64,000 nucleotides of DNA from Microtetraspora niveoalba (GCF_001570405.1 NZ_BBYM01000007.1:62001-126000), one strand, 5' to 3'; shown: positions 41,417 to 50,146, counted from the stretch's first letter. Made by a program: numbers and translations. The notes: generated by a model from the letters alone, not told the origin.

Positions 41417-42370
41417 GTGTTCGACACCGACGCGCTCAGCCTGCTCGACGCCGTCGCCCGCACCGGGTCGTTCACCGCGGCCGCGGCCGAGCTGAACTAC
41501 ACGCAGTCCGCCGTCTCCCGGCGGATCGCCACCCTGGAGGCCCACGCCGGTGGCCCGCTGTTCGAGCGGCTGCCCCGGGGCGTACGGCTCACGCCCGCCG
41601 GGCGCGCCCTCCACCGGCACGCCGTGGACGTGCTCGACCGCCTGCGCTCCGCGGCGGAGGAACTGTCGGCCATCCACCGGGGCGTCGCCGGGCGGCTGCG
41701 CGTCGGGGCCTTCGCCACCGCCAACGCCGCGCTCGTCCCCGGCGCGCTGCGGGCGTTCCTGCGGCACGCCCCGGACGTGGAGACCCGCATCGTCGAGGGG
41801 CCGAGCGACCGGCTCATGGGGCGTCTCGCGGACGGCGACATCGACGTCGCCGTGGTCAGCGACTACCCGTCGGGGCTGGAGGAGGGAGCGGAGACCACGC
41901 TCACCCCGCTCCTGGAGGACGAGTTCCTGGTCGCGCTGCCGAGCGGCCACCCGCTGGCCGGGCGTACGGCGGTCGACCTGCGCGACCTCCGGGACGAGAG
42001 CTGGATCGAGGCGCCGCCGCGCGGGCACACGACGATGCTCGTGACCTCGTGCGCGCGGGCGGGTTTCACGCCGAGGACCGGCTTCCGGGTGGCGGAGTGG
42101 ACGGGCAAGTTCGGTTACGTGGCGGCGGGTCTCGGCGTCACCCTCGTCCCGGCCATGGCGGCGGCCGGCGTCCGCCACCGCGCCGACCTCGTGCTCCGCC
42201 CGCTCGCGGAGTTCGCGCCGCGCCGGGCGGTGTACGCGGCGCTGCCGTCCGCGGCCCCGCTCCCCGCCGCGCTGACGTTCCTGCGGCTGCTGCGGGCCGA
42301 GGTGCGCGCGGGCGTGGACCGTCCCGCGGACCCGCGAGCGGGCGGTGAGGTGGAGACGGCGTCACGGTGA
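41417..42370 (+). CDS. LysR-family regulator
   Basis: About 317 residues. N-terminal winged helix: DALSLLDAVARTGSFTAAAA, then ELNYTQSAVSRRIATLEAHA and FERLPRGVRLTPAG; the C-terminal periplasmic-binding-like effector domain includes GRLRVGAFATANAALVPGAL and GDIDVAVVSDYP. GTG at 41417 is preceded by GGAGGG four bases upstream; ATG at 41402 is the alternative. It is divergent from the dehydrogenase-RidA fusion with only about 50 bp between them, so it most likely controls that gene. Confidence 0.9.
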   Translation: MFDTDALSLLDAVARTGSFTAAAAELNYTQSAVSRRIATLEAHAGGPLFERLPRGVRLTPAGRALHRHAVDVLDRLRSAAEELSAIHRGVAGRLRVGAFATANAALVPGALRAFLRHAPDVETRIVEGPSDRLMGRLADGDIDVAVVSDYPSGLEEGAETTLTPLLEDEFLVALPSGHPLAGRTAVDLRDLRDESWIEAPPRGHTTMLVTSCARAGFTPRTGFRVAEWTGKFGYVAAGLGVTLVPAMAAAGVRHRADLVLRPLAEFAPRRAVYAALPSAAPLPAALTFLRLLRAEVRAGVDRPADPRAGGEVETASR

Positions 42371-42449
42371 CGCGGGTCCGTGACGGGGGAGCGGCCCGGC
42401 GACGGTGAACGCGGCCGCGGTGGGCCCGGGCGGGGGACGGGAGAGGGCG

Positions 42450-43472
42450 GTGGCCGGAACGGGCGAGAATGGAGCGGTGCACGACGCCTTCGCCCATGTG
42501 GGCGGTCGCCTCGCCACCGGACTGCGCGACGTGACCACCGATCCCGCCGCCCTCGACTCCGCCGGGTGGTGGGCCGTCGTCGTGACCTACGAGGGCAAGG
42601 TCACGTGCGCGCGCTTCGACGACGTGCGCCCCGCGCCGCTGCCCCGGCCGCGCGGCCCCTGGCCGGGCCCGGCCCGCGACGCGTGGACGACCTCGCTCGA
42701 CCGGGAGGCGTACGAGCGGGGCGTGCGCGCGATCAGGGAGCACATCGGGCGGGGGGATGTCTACCAGGCCAACCTCTGCCGGGTGTTGTCGGCCCCGCTG
42801 CCAGGGGACGCCGACCCCGCGGCCCTCGCCGTACGGCTCGCCGAGGGCAACCCGGCGCCGTACGCCGCGGTGATCGACGTGCCCGGCCGGACGGTCGTGT
42901 CGGCCTCGCCCGAGCTGTATCTGTCGCGGGCCGGCGACGTCGTCGAGTCGCGGCCGATCAAGGGCACCGGGGTCACGGCGGCGGACCTGCTGGAGAAGGA
43001 CCACGCCGAGAACGTGATGATCGTCGATCTGGTGCGCAACGACCTCGGCCGGGTCGCCGAGGTCGGCTCCGTCACCGTGCCCGCGCTATGCGAGGTCGAG
43101 GAGCACCCGGGCCTCGTCCACCTCGTCTCGACCGTACGGGCCAGGCTGGCGCGGGGCGCGGGGTGGCCGGAGCTGCTCGCGGCCACGTTCCCGCCCGGCT
43201 CGGTGACGGGAGCGCCCAAATACACGGCGCTTCAGATCATCGATCGGCTCGAACCGGAGCCGCGGGGGCCGTACTGTGGGGCGGTGGGCTGGGTCGACGC
43301 CGACCGGCGGGAAGCCGCGCTGGCGGTCGGCATCCGCACCTTCTGGGTGGAGCAGGGCATGATCCGTTTCGGCACCGGAGCGGGCATCACGTGGGGTTCG
43401 GACCCCACGCGGGAGTGGCGCGAAACCGAGTTGAAGGCGTCCCGGCTCATCGGACTCGCCTCGCGGAGCTAG
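42450..43472 (+). CDS. pabB: Aminodeoxychorismate synthase component I
   Basis: About 340 residues, only the chorismate-binding catalytic domain. With a glutaminase partner it converts chorismate to 4-amino-4-deoxychorismate for folate. Signature segments: HIGRGDVYQANLCRVLSAPL, VSASPELYLSRAGD, SRPIKGTG, MIVDLVRNDLGRVA, FPPGSVTGAPKYTALQIID and the final FGTGAGITWGSDP. GTG at 42450 has GGGAG six bases before it; GTG at 42477 is a shorter option with a crowded ribosome site. pabC follows 23 bp downstream; no pabA glutaminase is adjacent. Confidence 0.9.
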   Translation: MAGTGENGAVHDAFAHVGGRLATGLRDVTTDPAALDSAGWWAVVVTYEGKVTCARFDDVRPAPLPRPRGPWPGPARDAWTTSLDREAYERGVRAIREHIGRGDVYQANLCRVLSAPLPGDADPAALAVRLAEGNPAPYAAVIDVPGRTVVSASPELYLSRAGDVVESRPIKGTGVTAADLLEKDHAENVMIVDLVRNDLGRVAEVGSVTVPALCEVEEHPGLVHLVSTVRARLARGAGWPELLAATFPPGSVTGAPKYTALQIIDRLEPEPRGPYCGAVGWVDADRREAALAVGIRTFWVEQGMIRFGTGAGITWGSDPTREWRETELKASRLIGLASRS

Positions 43473-43495
43473 CACGAGCAGGGATGGAGATCTAG

Positions 43496-44326
43496 ATGGC
43501 AGTACCCGTGTGGGTCAACGGTGAATTGCTGGACCCGGAGAAGGCCGTCGTCTCGGTCTTCGATCACGGGCTGATGGTCGGCGACGGCGTCTTCGAGACG
43601 GTCAAGTTCGTGAACGGGCGGGCGTTCGCGCTCACCCGCCACCTGGACCGGCTCGCGCTCTCCGCCAAGCGGATGGACCTGCCCGAGCCCGACCTCGGCG
43701 CCATCGCCGACGGCGTGCGGCAGTGCCTCGCCGCCGCGCCCGCCTGGCCGCTGGGCCGGATCAGGATCACGTACACCAGCGGACCCGGGCCGCTCGGCTC
43801 CGACCGCGGGTCGGAGGGGACCAACGCGGTCGTCATCGTCGCGGAGCAGAAGCCCTTCCCGGAGACGGCCGCGGTGACCGTCGTGCCGTGGCCGCGCAAC
43901 GAGCGCGGCGCGCTCGCCGGGGTCAAGAGCACCTCCTACGGCGACAACGCCAAGGCCCTGGCGTACGCGAAGGAGCGCGGCGGCGGCGAGGCGATCTTCG
44001 CGAACCTGGCCGGCGACCTCTGCGAGGGCACCGGCAGCAACATCTTCGTCGTGACCGGCGGCCGCCTGGTGACGCCGACGCTGGCCTCCGGCTGCCTGGC
44101 CGGGGTGACCAGGGCGCTCGTCCTGGAGTGGTGCGGCGGCACCGAGGAGGACGTGCCCCTGTCCGCGCTGTACGAGGCCGAGGAGGCGTTCCTCACCTCG
44201 ACCACGCGCGACGTCCAGCCGATCCGGCTGGTGGACGACCGCGAGCTGCCGCAGGCTCCCGGTCCTGTCACGCTGGCGGCGATGAAGGCGTTCGCCGAGC
44301 GCTCGGCGGCCGATCTCGACCCGTGA
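43496..44326 (+). CDS. pabC: Aminodeoxychorismate lyase (class IV PLP)
   Basis: 276 residues, branched-chain-aminotransferase fold. Releases pyruvate from aminodeoxychorismate to give p-aminobenzoate. Marks: SVFDHGLMVGDGVFETVKF, RHLDRLALSAKRMDL, the PLP Lys in GVKSTSYGDNAKALAYA, ANLAGDLCEGTGSNIFVV and LASGCLAGVTRALVLEW. Position next to pabB supports PabC over a D-amino-acid or branched-chain aminotransferase. ATG at 43496. It ends four bases from the convergent LVIVD gene. Confidence 0.88.
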   Translation: MAVPVWVNGELLDPEKAVVSVFDHGLMVGDGVFETVKFVNGRAFALTRHLDRLALSAKRMDLPEPDLGAIADGVRQCLAAAPAWPLGRIRITYTSGPGPLGSDRGSEGTNAVVIVAEQKPFPETAAVTVVPWPRNERGALAGVKSTSYGDNAKALAYAKERGGGEAIFANLAGDLCEGTGSNIFVVTGGRLVTPTLASGCLAGVTRALVLEWCGGTEEDVPLSALYEAEEAFLTSTTRDVQPIRLVDDRELPQAPGPVTLAAMKAFAERSAADLDP

Positions 44327-44330
44327 CCGG

Positions 44331-45755
44331 TCAGCTTCCGTAGGCGTACTGGGTCTGGGCGTTGAACTCCTCCACGGTGACGGCCTTGGCGGGGTCGGTG
44401 CGCGGGTCGTCGATCCGCAGGACGTCCAGACCCTTGGTGATGTCGCTCGAATAGATGTGGCCGTTGTAGTAGTACGCCGACCACGATCCGCCGACGCGCA
44501 GCCCGGCCCGCAAGGGGCCGCGCTCGAAGAACGCGATCTCCGCGGGGTGGTCGGAGTCGGTGAAGTCCCAGACGGAGACCCCGCCCTGGTACCACGCCTG
44601 GACCATGATGTCCTTGCCCGGCACCGGGATCAGCGCGCCGTTGTGGGCCACGCAGTTCTCCTCCGGCCCCTGCGGGCGCGGGATCTTGAAGTAGCCGTGC
44701 CGTACGAGCTCCCGCGAGGGGGTGATCTCGTACACGGCGTTCGCGCCCTTGGTGTCGTTGCCCGAGGAGTCGCAGGTCGCGACCATGCCGCCGCCCAGCT
44801 CGTCGCCGAAGACGACCTTGGTCCCGGTGTCGTTGAACGTGGCCGAGTGCCACAGGGAGAAGTTCTGCCGGTCCGTCACGGTGGTGATGACCTGCGGACG
44901 GGCCGGGTCGGAGATGTCGAGCAGGTAGCCGTCGCCGTAGCACGCGGCCGCGGCCAGCTTCTTCGCCGGATAGACCGTGATGTCGTGGCAGCCGCCGTAC
45001 CCGCCGCCGCCCTGGTGCTCCTTGAAGAGGGAGGGGGTGGCGACGACCTTCGCGGCCTTGGGGTCGCGGACCGGCACCTCGACGATCGAGATGCCGTCGT
45101 GCGGTGCCGGGCAGTTCGGCGCGCCGGGGTCGGGCCCGCCGGCCGAGACGTACACGTAGAGGGTGTCCGCGTCCGGCCCGGGGACGATCACATTGGTGTG
45201 GGAGCCGCACTCGGTCGCCACCGCGGCCAGGTACTCGGGGCGGGCCTTGTCCGAGATGTCGAAGATCCGGATGCCCTCCCAGCCGGACTCGGCCGCGCGG
45301 GACATGAGGTCGCTCTCGCAGGTGTCGCCGGCCCGAGGGTCGTCCACCGAGACGATCAGCAGGTCGCCGGAGACGGAGACGTCGTTCTGCCCGCCGGGGC
45401 ACAGTACCCGGGCGACCACCTTCGGGTGCGCCGGGTCGGAGATGTCGTGGACGGTGAAGCCGTCGTAGTTCCCGGCGAACGCGTAGTCCCCCTGGAAGGC
45501 CAGATCGGTGTTCCAGGAGTGCTCGCCGTCGAACGGCGCCTCGAGGGGGACGTTGGCGACCGGCGTGATGTTGTCGCTGTGCAGGATCTCGTCGACGCCG
45601 AGGTCCGCGCTGGCCCGCGCGGCGCCCCCCGAGGATGACGGCGCGGACGCGGCGGACGACCTCGACGGTGTGGCCGTGGACGCGCCGGAGCCCGAGGTGC
45701 AGGCCGTCGCGCACAGCGCCATCGCCAGGCACGCTGCCAGTCCCGCACGCTTCAC
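44331..45755 (-). CDS. LVIVD-repeat secreted lipoprotein
   Basis: 474 residues. Lipobox LCATAC near residue 15-19 gives a membrane-anchored exported protein; a Ser-rich linker follows. The rest is a beta-propeller of LVIVD-type blades: VHDISDPAHPKVVARV, IRIFDISDKARPEYLAAV, LLDISDPARPQVITTV and VWDFTDSDHPAEIAFF. Role unknown; probably a binding or scaffold protein on the cell surface. It is divergent from the DUF305 lipoprotein with 32 bp between the starts, a pairing I recall from many actinomycetes, so the two likely work together. Confidence 0.85.
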   Translation of the reverse strand: MKRAGLAACLAMALCATACTSGSGASTATPSRSSAASAPSSSGGAARASADLGVDEILHSDNITPVANVPLEAPFDGEHSWNTDLAFQGDYAFAGNYDGFTVHDISDPAHPKVVARVLCPGGQNDVSVSGDLLIVSVDDPRAGDTCESDLMSRAAESGWEGIRIFDISDKARPEYLAAVATECGSHTNVIVPGPDADTLYVYVSAGGPDPGAPNCPAPHDGISIVEVPVRDPKAAKVVATPSLFKEHQGGGGYGGCHDITVYPAKKLAAAACYGDGYLLDISDPARPQVITTVTDRQNFSLWHSATFNDTGTKVVFGDELGGGMVATCDSSGNDTKGANAVYEITPSRELVRHGYFKIPRPQGPEENCVAHNGALIPVPGKDIMVQAWYQGGVSVWDFTDSDHPAEIAFFERGPLRAGLRVGGSWSAYYYNGHIYSSDITKGLDVLRIDDPRTDPAKAVTVEEFNAQTQYAYGS

Positions 45756-45787
45756 TGTTCCCCCTGGATCTTGGAGACTGCCGCACT

Positions 45788-46462
45788 ATGGACGTTATGT
45801 CGGGCAGATATGGCGTGCGTGGCGCTTTTGTAACAGTTGTGGGGGCAGTTCTGATCTCGGGCGCGGCAGGCTGCGCCGCCGACACCCCCGCCGACCGGAG
45901 GGCCCCGTTCGTCGCGGGATCCGGTGCGCCCGTCGTCGTGCCCGGCGCTCCCGGAGGGGCCGCCCGTACGGCGACGCCGGGGGAGCGGATCGGTGAGTCG
46001 GACGCCCGGACCGGCGCCGCGGACGTGCGCTTCGCCGAGGCGATGATCCCGCACCACCGGCAGGCGCTGGAGATGGCGGGACTGGTCGCCGGCAGGGACG
46101 CCGGAGCCGAGGTGGCCGCGCTGGCCGGGCGGATCGCCCAGGGCCAGGGACCCGAGATCGCGACGATGACGTCGTGGCTCGCGTCCCTCGGCCGTCCCGC
46201 CCCCGCCGCACACGCCCACGCTCGCCGGGACGCGTACGGCATGGCCACGCCGGAGGAGATGAACCGCCTGCGTGGCGCTCGGGGCACCGCCTTCGACACG
46301 CTGTTCCTACGGTTGATGATCAGGCATCACGAGGGAGCGGTGCGGATGGCGGAGGAGGAGCTGCGCGACGGCGCGGACCGCCTCATGCGGGAGATGGCCC
46401 GTGACGTCGTCTCCGGGCAGCGGGCCGAGATCGGCCGGATGCGGCGGATGCTCGCCGCTTAG
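45788..46462 (+). CDS. DUF305 family lipoprotein
   Basis: 224 residues. Hydrophobic N-terminus with lipobox ISGAAGC, so exported and lipidated. Two copies of the DUF305 four-helix unit, each with the His pair: EAMIPHHRQALEMAGLVAG and RLMIRHHEGAVRMAEEEL. DUF305 proteins resemble ferritin-like bundles and are often linked to copper, which the paired HH motifs would fit. ATG at 45788 has GGAGA ten bases upstream; 45797 is an alternative. Divergent partner: the LVIVD-repeat lipoprotein. Confidence 0.88.
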   Translation: MDVMSGRYGVRGAFVTVVGAVLISGAAGCAADTPADRRAPFVAGSGAPVVVPGAPGGAARTATPGERIGESDARTGAADVRFAEAMIPHHRQALEMAGLVAGRDAGAEVAALAGRIAQGQGPEIATMTSWLASLGRPAPAAHAHARRDAYGMATPEEMNRLRGARGTAFDTLFLRLMIRHHEGAVRMAEEELRDGADRLMREMARDVVSGQRAEIGRMRRMLAA

Positions 46463-46635
46463 GAGTCCCGCGGCCGGTACGCCCGCGCGTCGGCGGGACA
46501 CCCTCGGCCGCGGCGGCGCCGGTGAGAACACCTAGGAGCGCCGACCGGGCGGGAGCGGGCCGGATCGGGATCGGACCGGGGGCCTGTGGGGGCAGACCGC
46601 CGGATCGGGAACGCGCGGGGAGTGGGGGACCGGGG

Positions 46636-47052
46636 TCAGGAGCTCCAGAGCATGTTGGTGAGCTCTTCGTCGAGGTCCATGAAGTCGGTCTCACGACCGG
46701 CGGGGACGAGCTCGAACGTGCGGTGCAGGAACTGCGTCAGCGGAGCCAGGGGCACTTCGAACAGGGCCTGTCCGAACGGGGACGTGAGGCTGATGTTCAG
46801 GGTGCGCTCTCCATCGGAACGGGCGGGCCACACCTGGACGTCCCCTTCTCCCACGCGCCGGACGATGCCGACGGTCAGGAGTTCGCGGGCGAAGATCCAC
46901 TCGACCGGTTCGTCGTTCCCCACGTGGAATGCCATGCGTATGGCGTACGGGTCCTCGGCCGTGTAACTGAGCCCGGCGAGCAGGGGCACGGTAGTACGGT
47001 CGGGGACCACAAGCCGAAGGCCCAGCTCGGCAGTGACGGTGGTGCTGTGCAT
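46636..47052 (-). CDS. ssgB: SsgA-like sporulation/cell-division protein, SsgB type
   Basis: 138 residues. SsgA-like proteins are restricted to sporulating actinobacteria; SsgB localises FtsZ to the future septum in aerial hyphae. The family pattern is clear: LGLRLVVPDRTTVPLLAGLS, then TAEDPYAIRMAFHVGNDEPV, EWIFARELLTVGIV, GDVQVWPAR, and SPFGQALFEVPLAPLTQFL. ATG at 47052 with GAAAGG eleven bases upstream. The 637-bp region upstream has no gene and contains the inverted repeat at 47198-47223. I assign SsgB and not another SsgA paralog from overall resemblance, with moderate confidence. Confidence 0.82.
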   Translation of the reverse strand: MHSTTVTAELGLRLVVPDRTTVPLLAGLSYTAEDPYAIRMAFHVGNDEPVEWIFARELLTVGIVRRVGEGDVQVWPARSDGERTLNISLTSPFGQALFEVPLAPLTQFLHRTFELVPAGRETDFMDLDEELTNMLWSS

Positions 47053-47689
47053 CGTCAGCCAAACCTTTCGTGACGGGTCCCCTCACAGGGGCTTGCAACT
47101 GCTCTCACGGACTTGCTGCCGTCCGCGGAGCTATGTACGCGAACGAAGAAACCCGTAGGAGAGATTCCGCTTCCTGGGCCTTCTGTAACGCATCTCACAG
47201 GTAGACATTTGAGCATCTACCTGCCCAAACATCGCTAACAGCCGCATGTTGGCGCGGGTTTTGCGTGTCGATCCGGCTGTCGTGGCGAAGTCTTGCACAG
47301 TACAAATGATCTTAGCCTGGGACGTATCGGGGGACTCTGGGGCATCACGATGCTATGACAACACGGCGCCGTCCCGCCGGTCCGGGTGGAAACGATTCGG
47401 TGAGGACCGGCCCCGATCACTGTGGCGGGGGCCCGGCGGGTGGCCCGCGCGGCACCGATGGGGAGCCGCCCTCCGAGGCTCGGGCGTGGTCCGCCCCCGG
47501 GTGCCGGCGGAAGGGCGCGTCGTGGGAGGGGCCGCGCGCCCGGTGGTGTCGCCCGGGTGTGGTGTCGGCGGAACGTGGCCGCCGGGCCGCGGGGAGGCGG
47601 GTGAGGGGCCGTGCCCGCTTCGCTTCGCCAGGACCCCTCCAAGTGCGGTATGGTTTTCCCCGTCGGCGCCGCGAGGGGCCGATCATCCC
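47053..47689. other. 637-bp intergenic region between ssgB and tRNA-Val
   Basis: The left half is relatively AT-rich and should hold the ssgB promoter; it contains the inverted repeat at 47198-47223. The right half (47341-47689) is very GC-rich with no supported gene. Reading frames there overlap each other and look random. Confidence 0.6.
47198..47223. promoter_or_regulatory. Inverted repeat upstream of ssgB
   Basis: CAGGTAGA-10 bases-TCTACCTG, perfect 8-bp arms, 146 bp before the ssgB start. Possible binding site of a developmental regulator. Confidence 0.5.
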
Positions 47690-47764
47690 GGGCGATTAGC
47701 TCAGCGGGAGAGCGCTTCGTTCACACCGAAGAGGTCACTGGTTCGATCCCAGTATCGCCCACCA
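47690..47764 (+). tRNA. tRNA-Val (CAC), CCA encoded
   Basis: Acceptor GGGCGAT pairs with ATCGCCC, loop TTCACAC (anticodon CAC), T-arm TGGTTCGATCCCA, discriminator A at 47761 followed by a genomically encoded CCA. The other tRNAs in the window lack an encoded CCA. Confidence 0.95.
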
Positions 47765-47780
47765 TATAGATGCAGCTCAG

Positions 47781-47811
47781 AGGCCGGACCCCGATATCGG
47801 GGATCCGGCCT
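47781..47811 (+). terminator. Terminator of tRNA-Val
   Basis: AGGCCGGA/TCCGGCCT plus CCCCGAT/ATCGGGG with one bulged A, followed by TTC. Confidence 0.8.
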
Positions 47812-47993
47812 TTCGCGTCCTGGACCGTGGTCGGACCGCGGGATCAGACGTCACGTCCCGTCTCGGACCGTCACGGACCCGCCTTCCCTGGCACCTGGCG
47901 ATCTCTCGCGGGTTGATGCCTGCCTGGCCGTCGCTGGACTGGCTTCGGTGGCCGGCGAGCTCTCATTCTGATCTTCGTGCCCCCCGTGCCGAC

Positions 47994-48020
47994 GCGAGCG
48001 CTCGTCGCTGGAGCGCTCGC
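47994..48020. repeat. Perfect inverted repeat
   Basis: GCGAGCGCTC-7 bases-GAGCGCTCGC. About 100 bp upstream of padR; terminator, operator or mobile-element scar. Confidence 0.5.
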
Positions 48021-48100
48021 CGTCATGTACGCCGTCATGCGCGTCGCCATCGCCCCGATCGAACTCGGAGGCCAAGCAGCGAGTTGCCTTAGTCAATCAG

Positions 48101-48114
48101 TCGGTATATATCGA
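48101..48114. promoter_or_regulatory. Putative PadR operator
   Basis: TCGGTATATATCGA, near-perfect palindrome in an AT-rich stretch five bases before the padR start codon. Confidence 0.5.
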
Positions 48115-48118
48115 TCAC

Positions 48119-48526
48119 ATGAAACACAGATCGATGCAGGAGCCCACATTCCTGATCCTGACGTCACTGGCAGCCGGACCTCAGCACGGGTACGGCATCA
48201 TCACGGACGTTCTGCGGATCTCCGCTGAACGGGTACGGCTACGCGCCGGCACGCTCTACGCCGCGCTCGACCGCCTGCAAGGGGAAGGCCTGGTCGAAGC
48301 CGACCGCGAGGAGATCGTCGACGGCCGCGCACGGCGTTATTACCGTCTGACTTCCGAGGGTGAGTCCCGCCTGTCCGTCGAAGCCGAGCGACTGCGCCGC
48401 AACGCGGAAACCGCCACCTCGCGACTGCGTGCCCAGCTAGGCCCGGCGCTCACTGTGAGGCTGCGCGCTCTGGGCGCCCCTCGCCGTGGAGCGGCCTTGG
48501 CCACCTCGCCGGGGAGCACCGCATGA
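48119..48526 (+). CDS. PadR-family transcriptional regulator
   Basis: 135 residues. Winged helix with the PadR signature: FLILTSLAAGPQHGYGIITDV, RAGTLYAALDRLQGEGLVEA and GRARRYYRLTSEGESRL; a short C-terminal dimerisation helix follows. ATG at 48119 lacks a ribosome site, so translation may be leaderless; ATG at 48134 is an alternative. Its stop overlaps the start of a membrane-protein gene by ATGA, the usual PadR-plus-partner arrangement, so it probably represses its own operon through the palindrome at 48101-48114. Confidence 0.88.
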   Translation: MKHRSMQEPTFLILTSLAAGPQHGYGIITDVLRISAERVRLRAGTLYAALDRLQGEGLVEADREEIVDGRARRYYRLTSEGESRLSVEAERLRRNAETATSRLRAQLGPALTVRLRALGAPRRGAALATSPGSTA

Positions 48527-49416
48527 CCCCGCTGGAACGGCGTTACCGAAGGCTGCTGGCGTGGTACCCCGAGGCGCACCGCGAGCAGCACGAGGAAGAG
48601 ATGATCGCGGTGCTGCTCGCGGGGGCGGATCCCGGCCAGGACCGGCCGACCGCTCGCGACACGCTCGACCTGCTGCGCGGGGGCCTCGCGATCCGCCTGC
48701 GCCATGCCGTCGGGCCCGGGTCGCGTCGGCACTGGCGTGCTGCCCTCAACATCACGGCATTCATCCCACCGCTCGTGCTCTTTCTTATGGCGATCTTCCG
48801 AGCCGGAGCACTCGCCGGTCGGCTCAACTTCGATTCGGCACTGGGAACGCTCGCCTCCGCCCTGCCGTACGGTTTGATCTTGTTGCTGACCTGGCGCAAG
48901 CGACCGAAGGCCGCAGCCGCCTGCGCGTGGGGCTGGACGGTGGTGGCCGCGTTGATCCTCCTCAACCTGGGCGTCAACGACCTGTCCTCTGACGACATGG
49001 TTGTCAGCATCGGGGTGAGCATGCTTCCCAACTGTGTGTGCGCCGCGATGCTGACCTTCGCGCCTTCACCAGGGCCGGCTCCGTTGGGCGCTCCGCGGCT
49101 ACTGACCTGGACGGCCATAGTGCTGGCCACTTTGGTCGCCGGCCGCCAGGTCTCTTTGGCGTGGGGGACTCAACTTCCCTTTGTCGTATTGCCCGTTGTC
49201 GTGCTGGTAGTGGCGGCCGTGAGGGCACTGCGCTCCTCCATCGGTCGCCGAGCGGTGATCACCGTGCTGCCGTTCCTCGGCGTGTTCTTGCCAAAGCCCG
49301 GGGTCGGCGGTCTGGCGATGCTGGCGACGCTCGCCCCTCTCTCGGTAACGATCCTGGCGGTCACAGCATGGCTTGCGAGAACCGACCATGCCATCTCAAG
49401 GTCGTCGAACGGATAG
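48523..49416 (+). CDS. Membrane protein cotranscribed with padR
   Basis: 297 residues. The N-terminus LERRYRRLLAWYPEAHREQHEEEM is the short cytoplasmic motif often found in membrane proteins paired with PadR regulators; it is followed by about seven hydrophobic helices (ALNITAFIPPLVLFLMAIF, VVLPVVVLVVAAVRA, MLATLAPLSVTILAVTAWLA). No transporter motif is recognised. ATG overlaps the padR stop, indicating translational coupling. Codon usage is a little less GC-extreme than its neighbours, compatible with transfer. Confidence 0.78.
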   Translation: MTPLERRYRRLLAWYPEAHREQHEEEMIAVLLAGADPGQDRPTARDTLDLLRGGLAIRLRHAVGPGSRRHWRAALNITAFIPPLVLFLMAIFRAGALAGRLNFDSALGTLASALPYGLILLLTWRKRPKAAAACAWGWTVVAALILLNLGVNDLSSDDMVVSIGVSMLPNCVCAAMLTFAPSPGPAPLGAPRLLTWTAIVLATLVAGRQVSLAWGTQLPFVVLPVVVLVVAAVRALRSSIGRRAVITVLPFLGVFLPKPGVGGLAMLATLAPLSVTILAVTAWLARTDHAISRSSNG

Positions 49417-49517
49417 TGACACCCTCGGCGCGGTTTCAGGATTCGACCGACGCAAACGCTTGATCCGGCGTTGAGGAACATCTCTGCGAGATCGTGCGCT
49501 GAGCACGGTTGATCGCC

Positions 49518-49604
49518 CGCCGCGAGCCAGGCCTCAAGGACATCGGCCGTGCGGCCGGGCAGGACGTCGATGCGCTCGCGGGTCTCGGCGTCGATGAGCA
49601 CCTC
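49518..49604 (-). pseudogene. Remnant of an ISL3-family transposase
   Basis: About 29 codons reading EVLIDAETRERIDVLPGRTA then DVLEAWLAA, which is the conserved start of the ISL3 transposase catalytic region. Both flanks lose similarity, so only a scrap remains. It sits between the membrane protein and the isochorismatase-like gene and marks old insertion activity in this accessory stretch. Confidence 0.6.
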
Positions 49605-49624
49605 GAGCGCGCAGGCTCACTACC

Positions 49625-50146
49625 ATGCTGATCATGGAGAAACCGGACCCTCGCCGCACCGCATTGCTCCTTGTCGATCTGATGACGCGCATCGTCGAGC
49701 AGCCCACGGCACCACATGCCGGATCTGCCGTGGTCGCCCGCTCCCTCGCGCTGGCCGACGCGGTGCGAAAGGCGGGAGGTCTCGTTGTCGCAGTGCGGGT
49801 CGAGCGGCCGGGCGTCGCGGAGCAGCCACCGGGCAGCGAGCTGGTGGAAGGGGTGTCCGGCGACCTGGAGATCGTGAAGCGCACCTGGGGCGCGTTTCAC
49901 AACACCGGGCTGGAGGAGGCATTGCGGGAGCGCGCCATCGACACTCTGATCATCACCGGGATCGCCACGAACTTCGGCGTCGAGCAGACCGCGCGTTTCG
50001 CCGACGAGTTCGGCTTCAAGGTGATCCTGCCCGAGGACGCGGTCACCGCGCTCGACGCGCACGCCCACGAGTTCGCGTTCGAGTATGTCTTCCCGCGCAT
50101 CGCCGCTGTCAGCACCACCGCCGAGGTCGTGGCAGCACTCGAGTGA
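49625..50146 (+). CDS. Isochorismatase-like (cysteine hydrolase fold) protein
   Basis: 173 residues. Fold landmarks: TALLLVDLMTRIVEQ with the acidic residue, DLEIVKRTWGAF with the Lys, and the GIATNFGVEQTARFADEFGF loop. In cysteine hydrolases of this superfamily that loop carries the nucleophile Cys; here the segment is N-F-G-V, so there is no Cys. True isochorismatases also act without it, so hydrolysis of an ether-like substrate remains possible. ATG at 49625 (or 49634). No operon partner. Confidence 0.82.
   Translation: MLIMEKPDPRRTALLLVDLMTRIVEQPTAPHAGSAVVARSLALADAVRKAGGLVVAVRVERPGVAEQPPGSELVEGVSGDLEIVKRTWGAFHNTGLEEALRERAIDTLIITGIATNFGVEQTARFADEFGFKVILPEDAVTALDAHAHEFAFEYVFPRIAAVSTTAEVVAALE

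Larger units (their letters stand above)
47765..48118. other. 354-bp region between tRNA-Val and padR
   Basis: Contains the tRNA terminator (47781-47811), a perfect 10-bp inverted repeat (47994-48020), two copies of CGCCGTCATG about 15 bp apart just after it, and the putative PadR operator (48101-48114). No gene. Confidence 0.6.

Noticed and set aside
47851-48096. 81-codon leftward frame of polar residues before padR
   Set aside because: Low-complexity His/Asp/Arg/Ser composition, no ribosome site, overlaps the regulatory repeats of padR.
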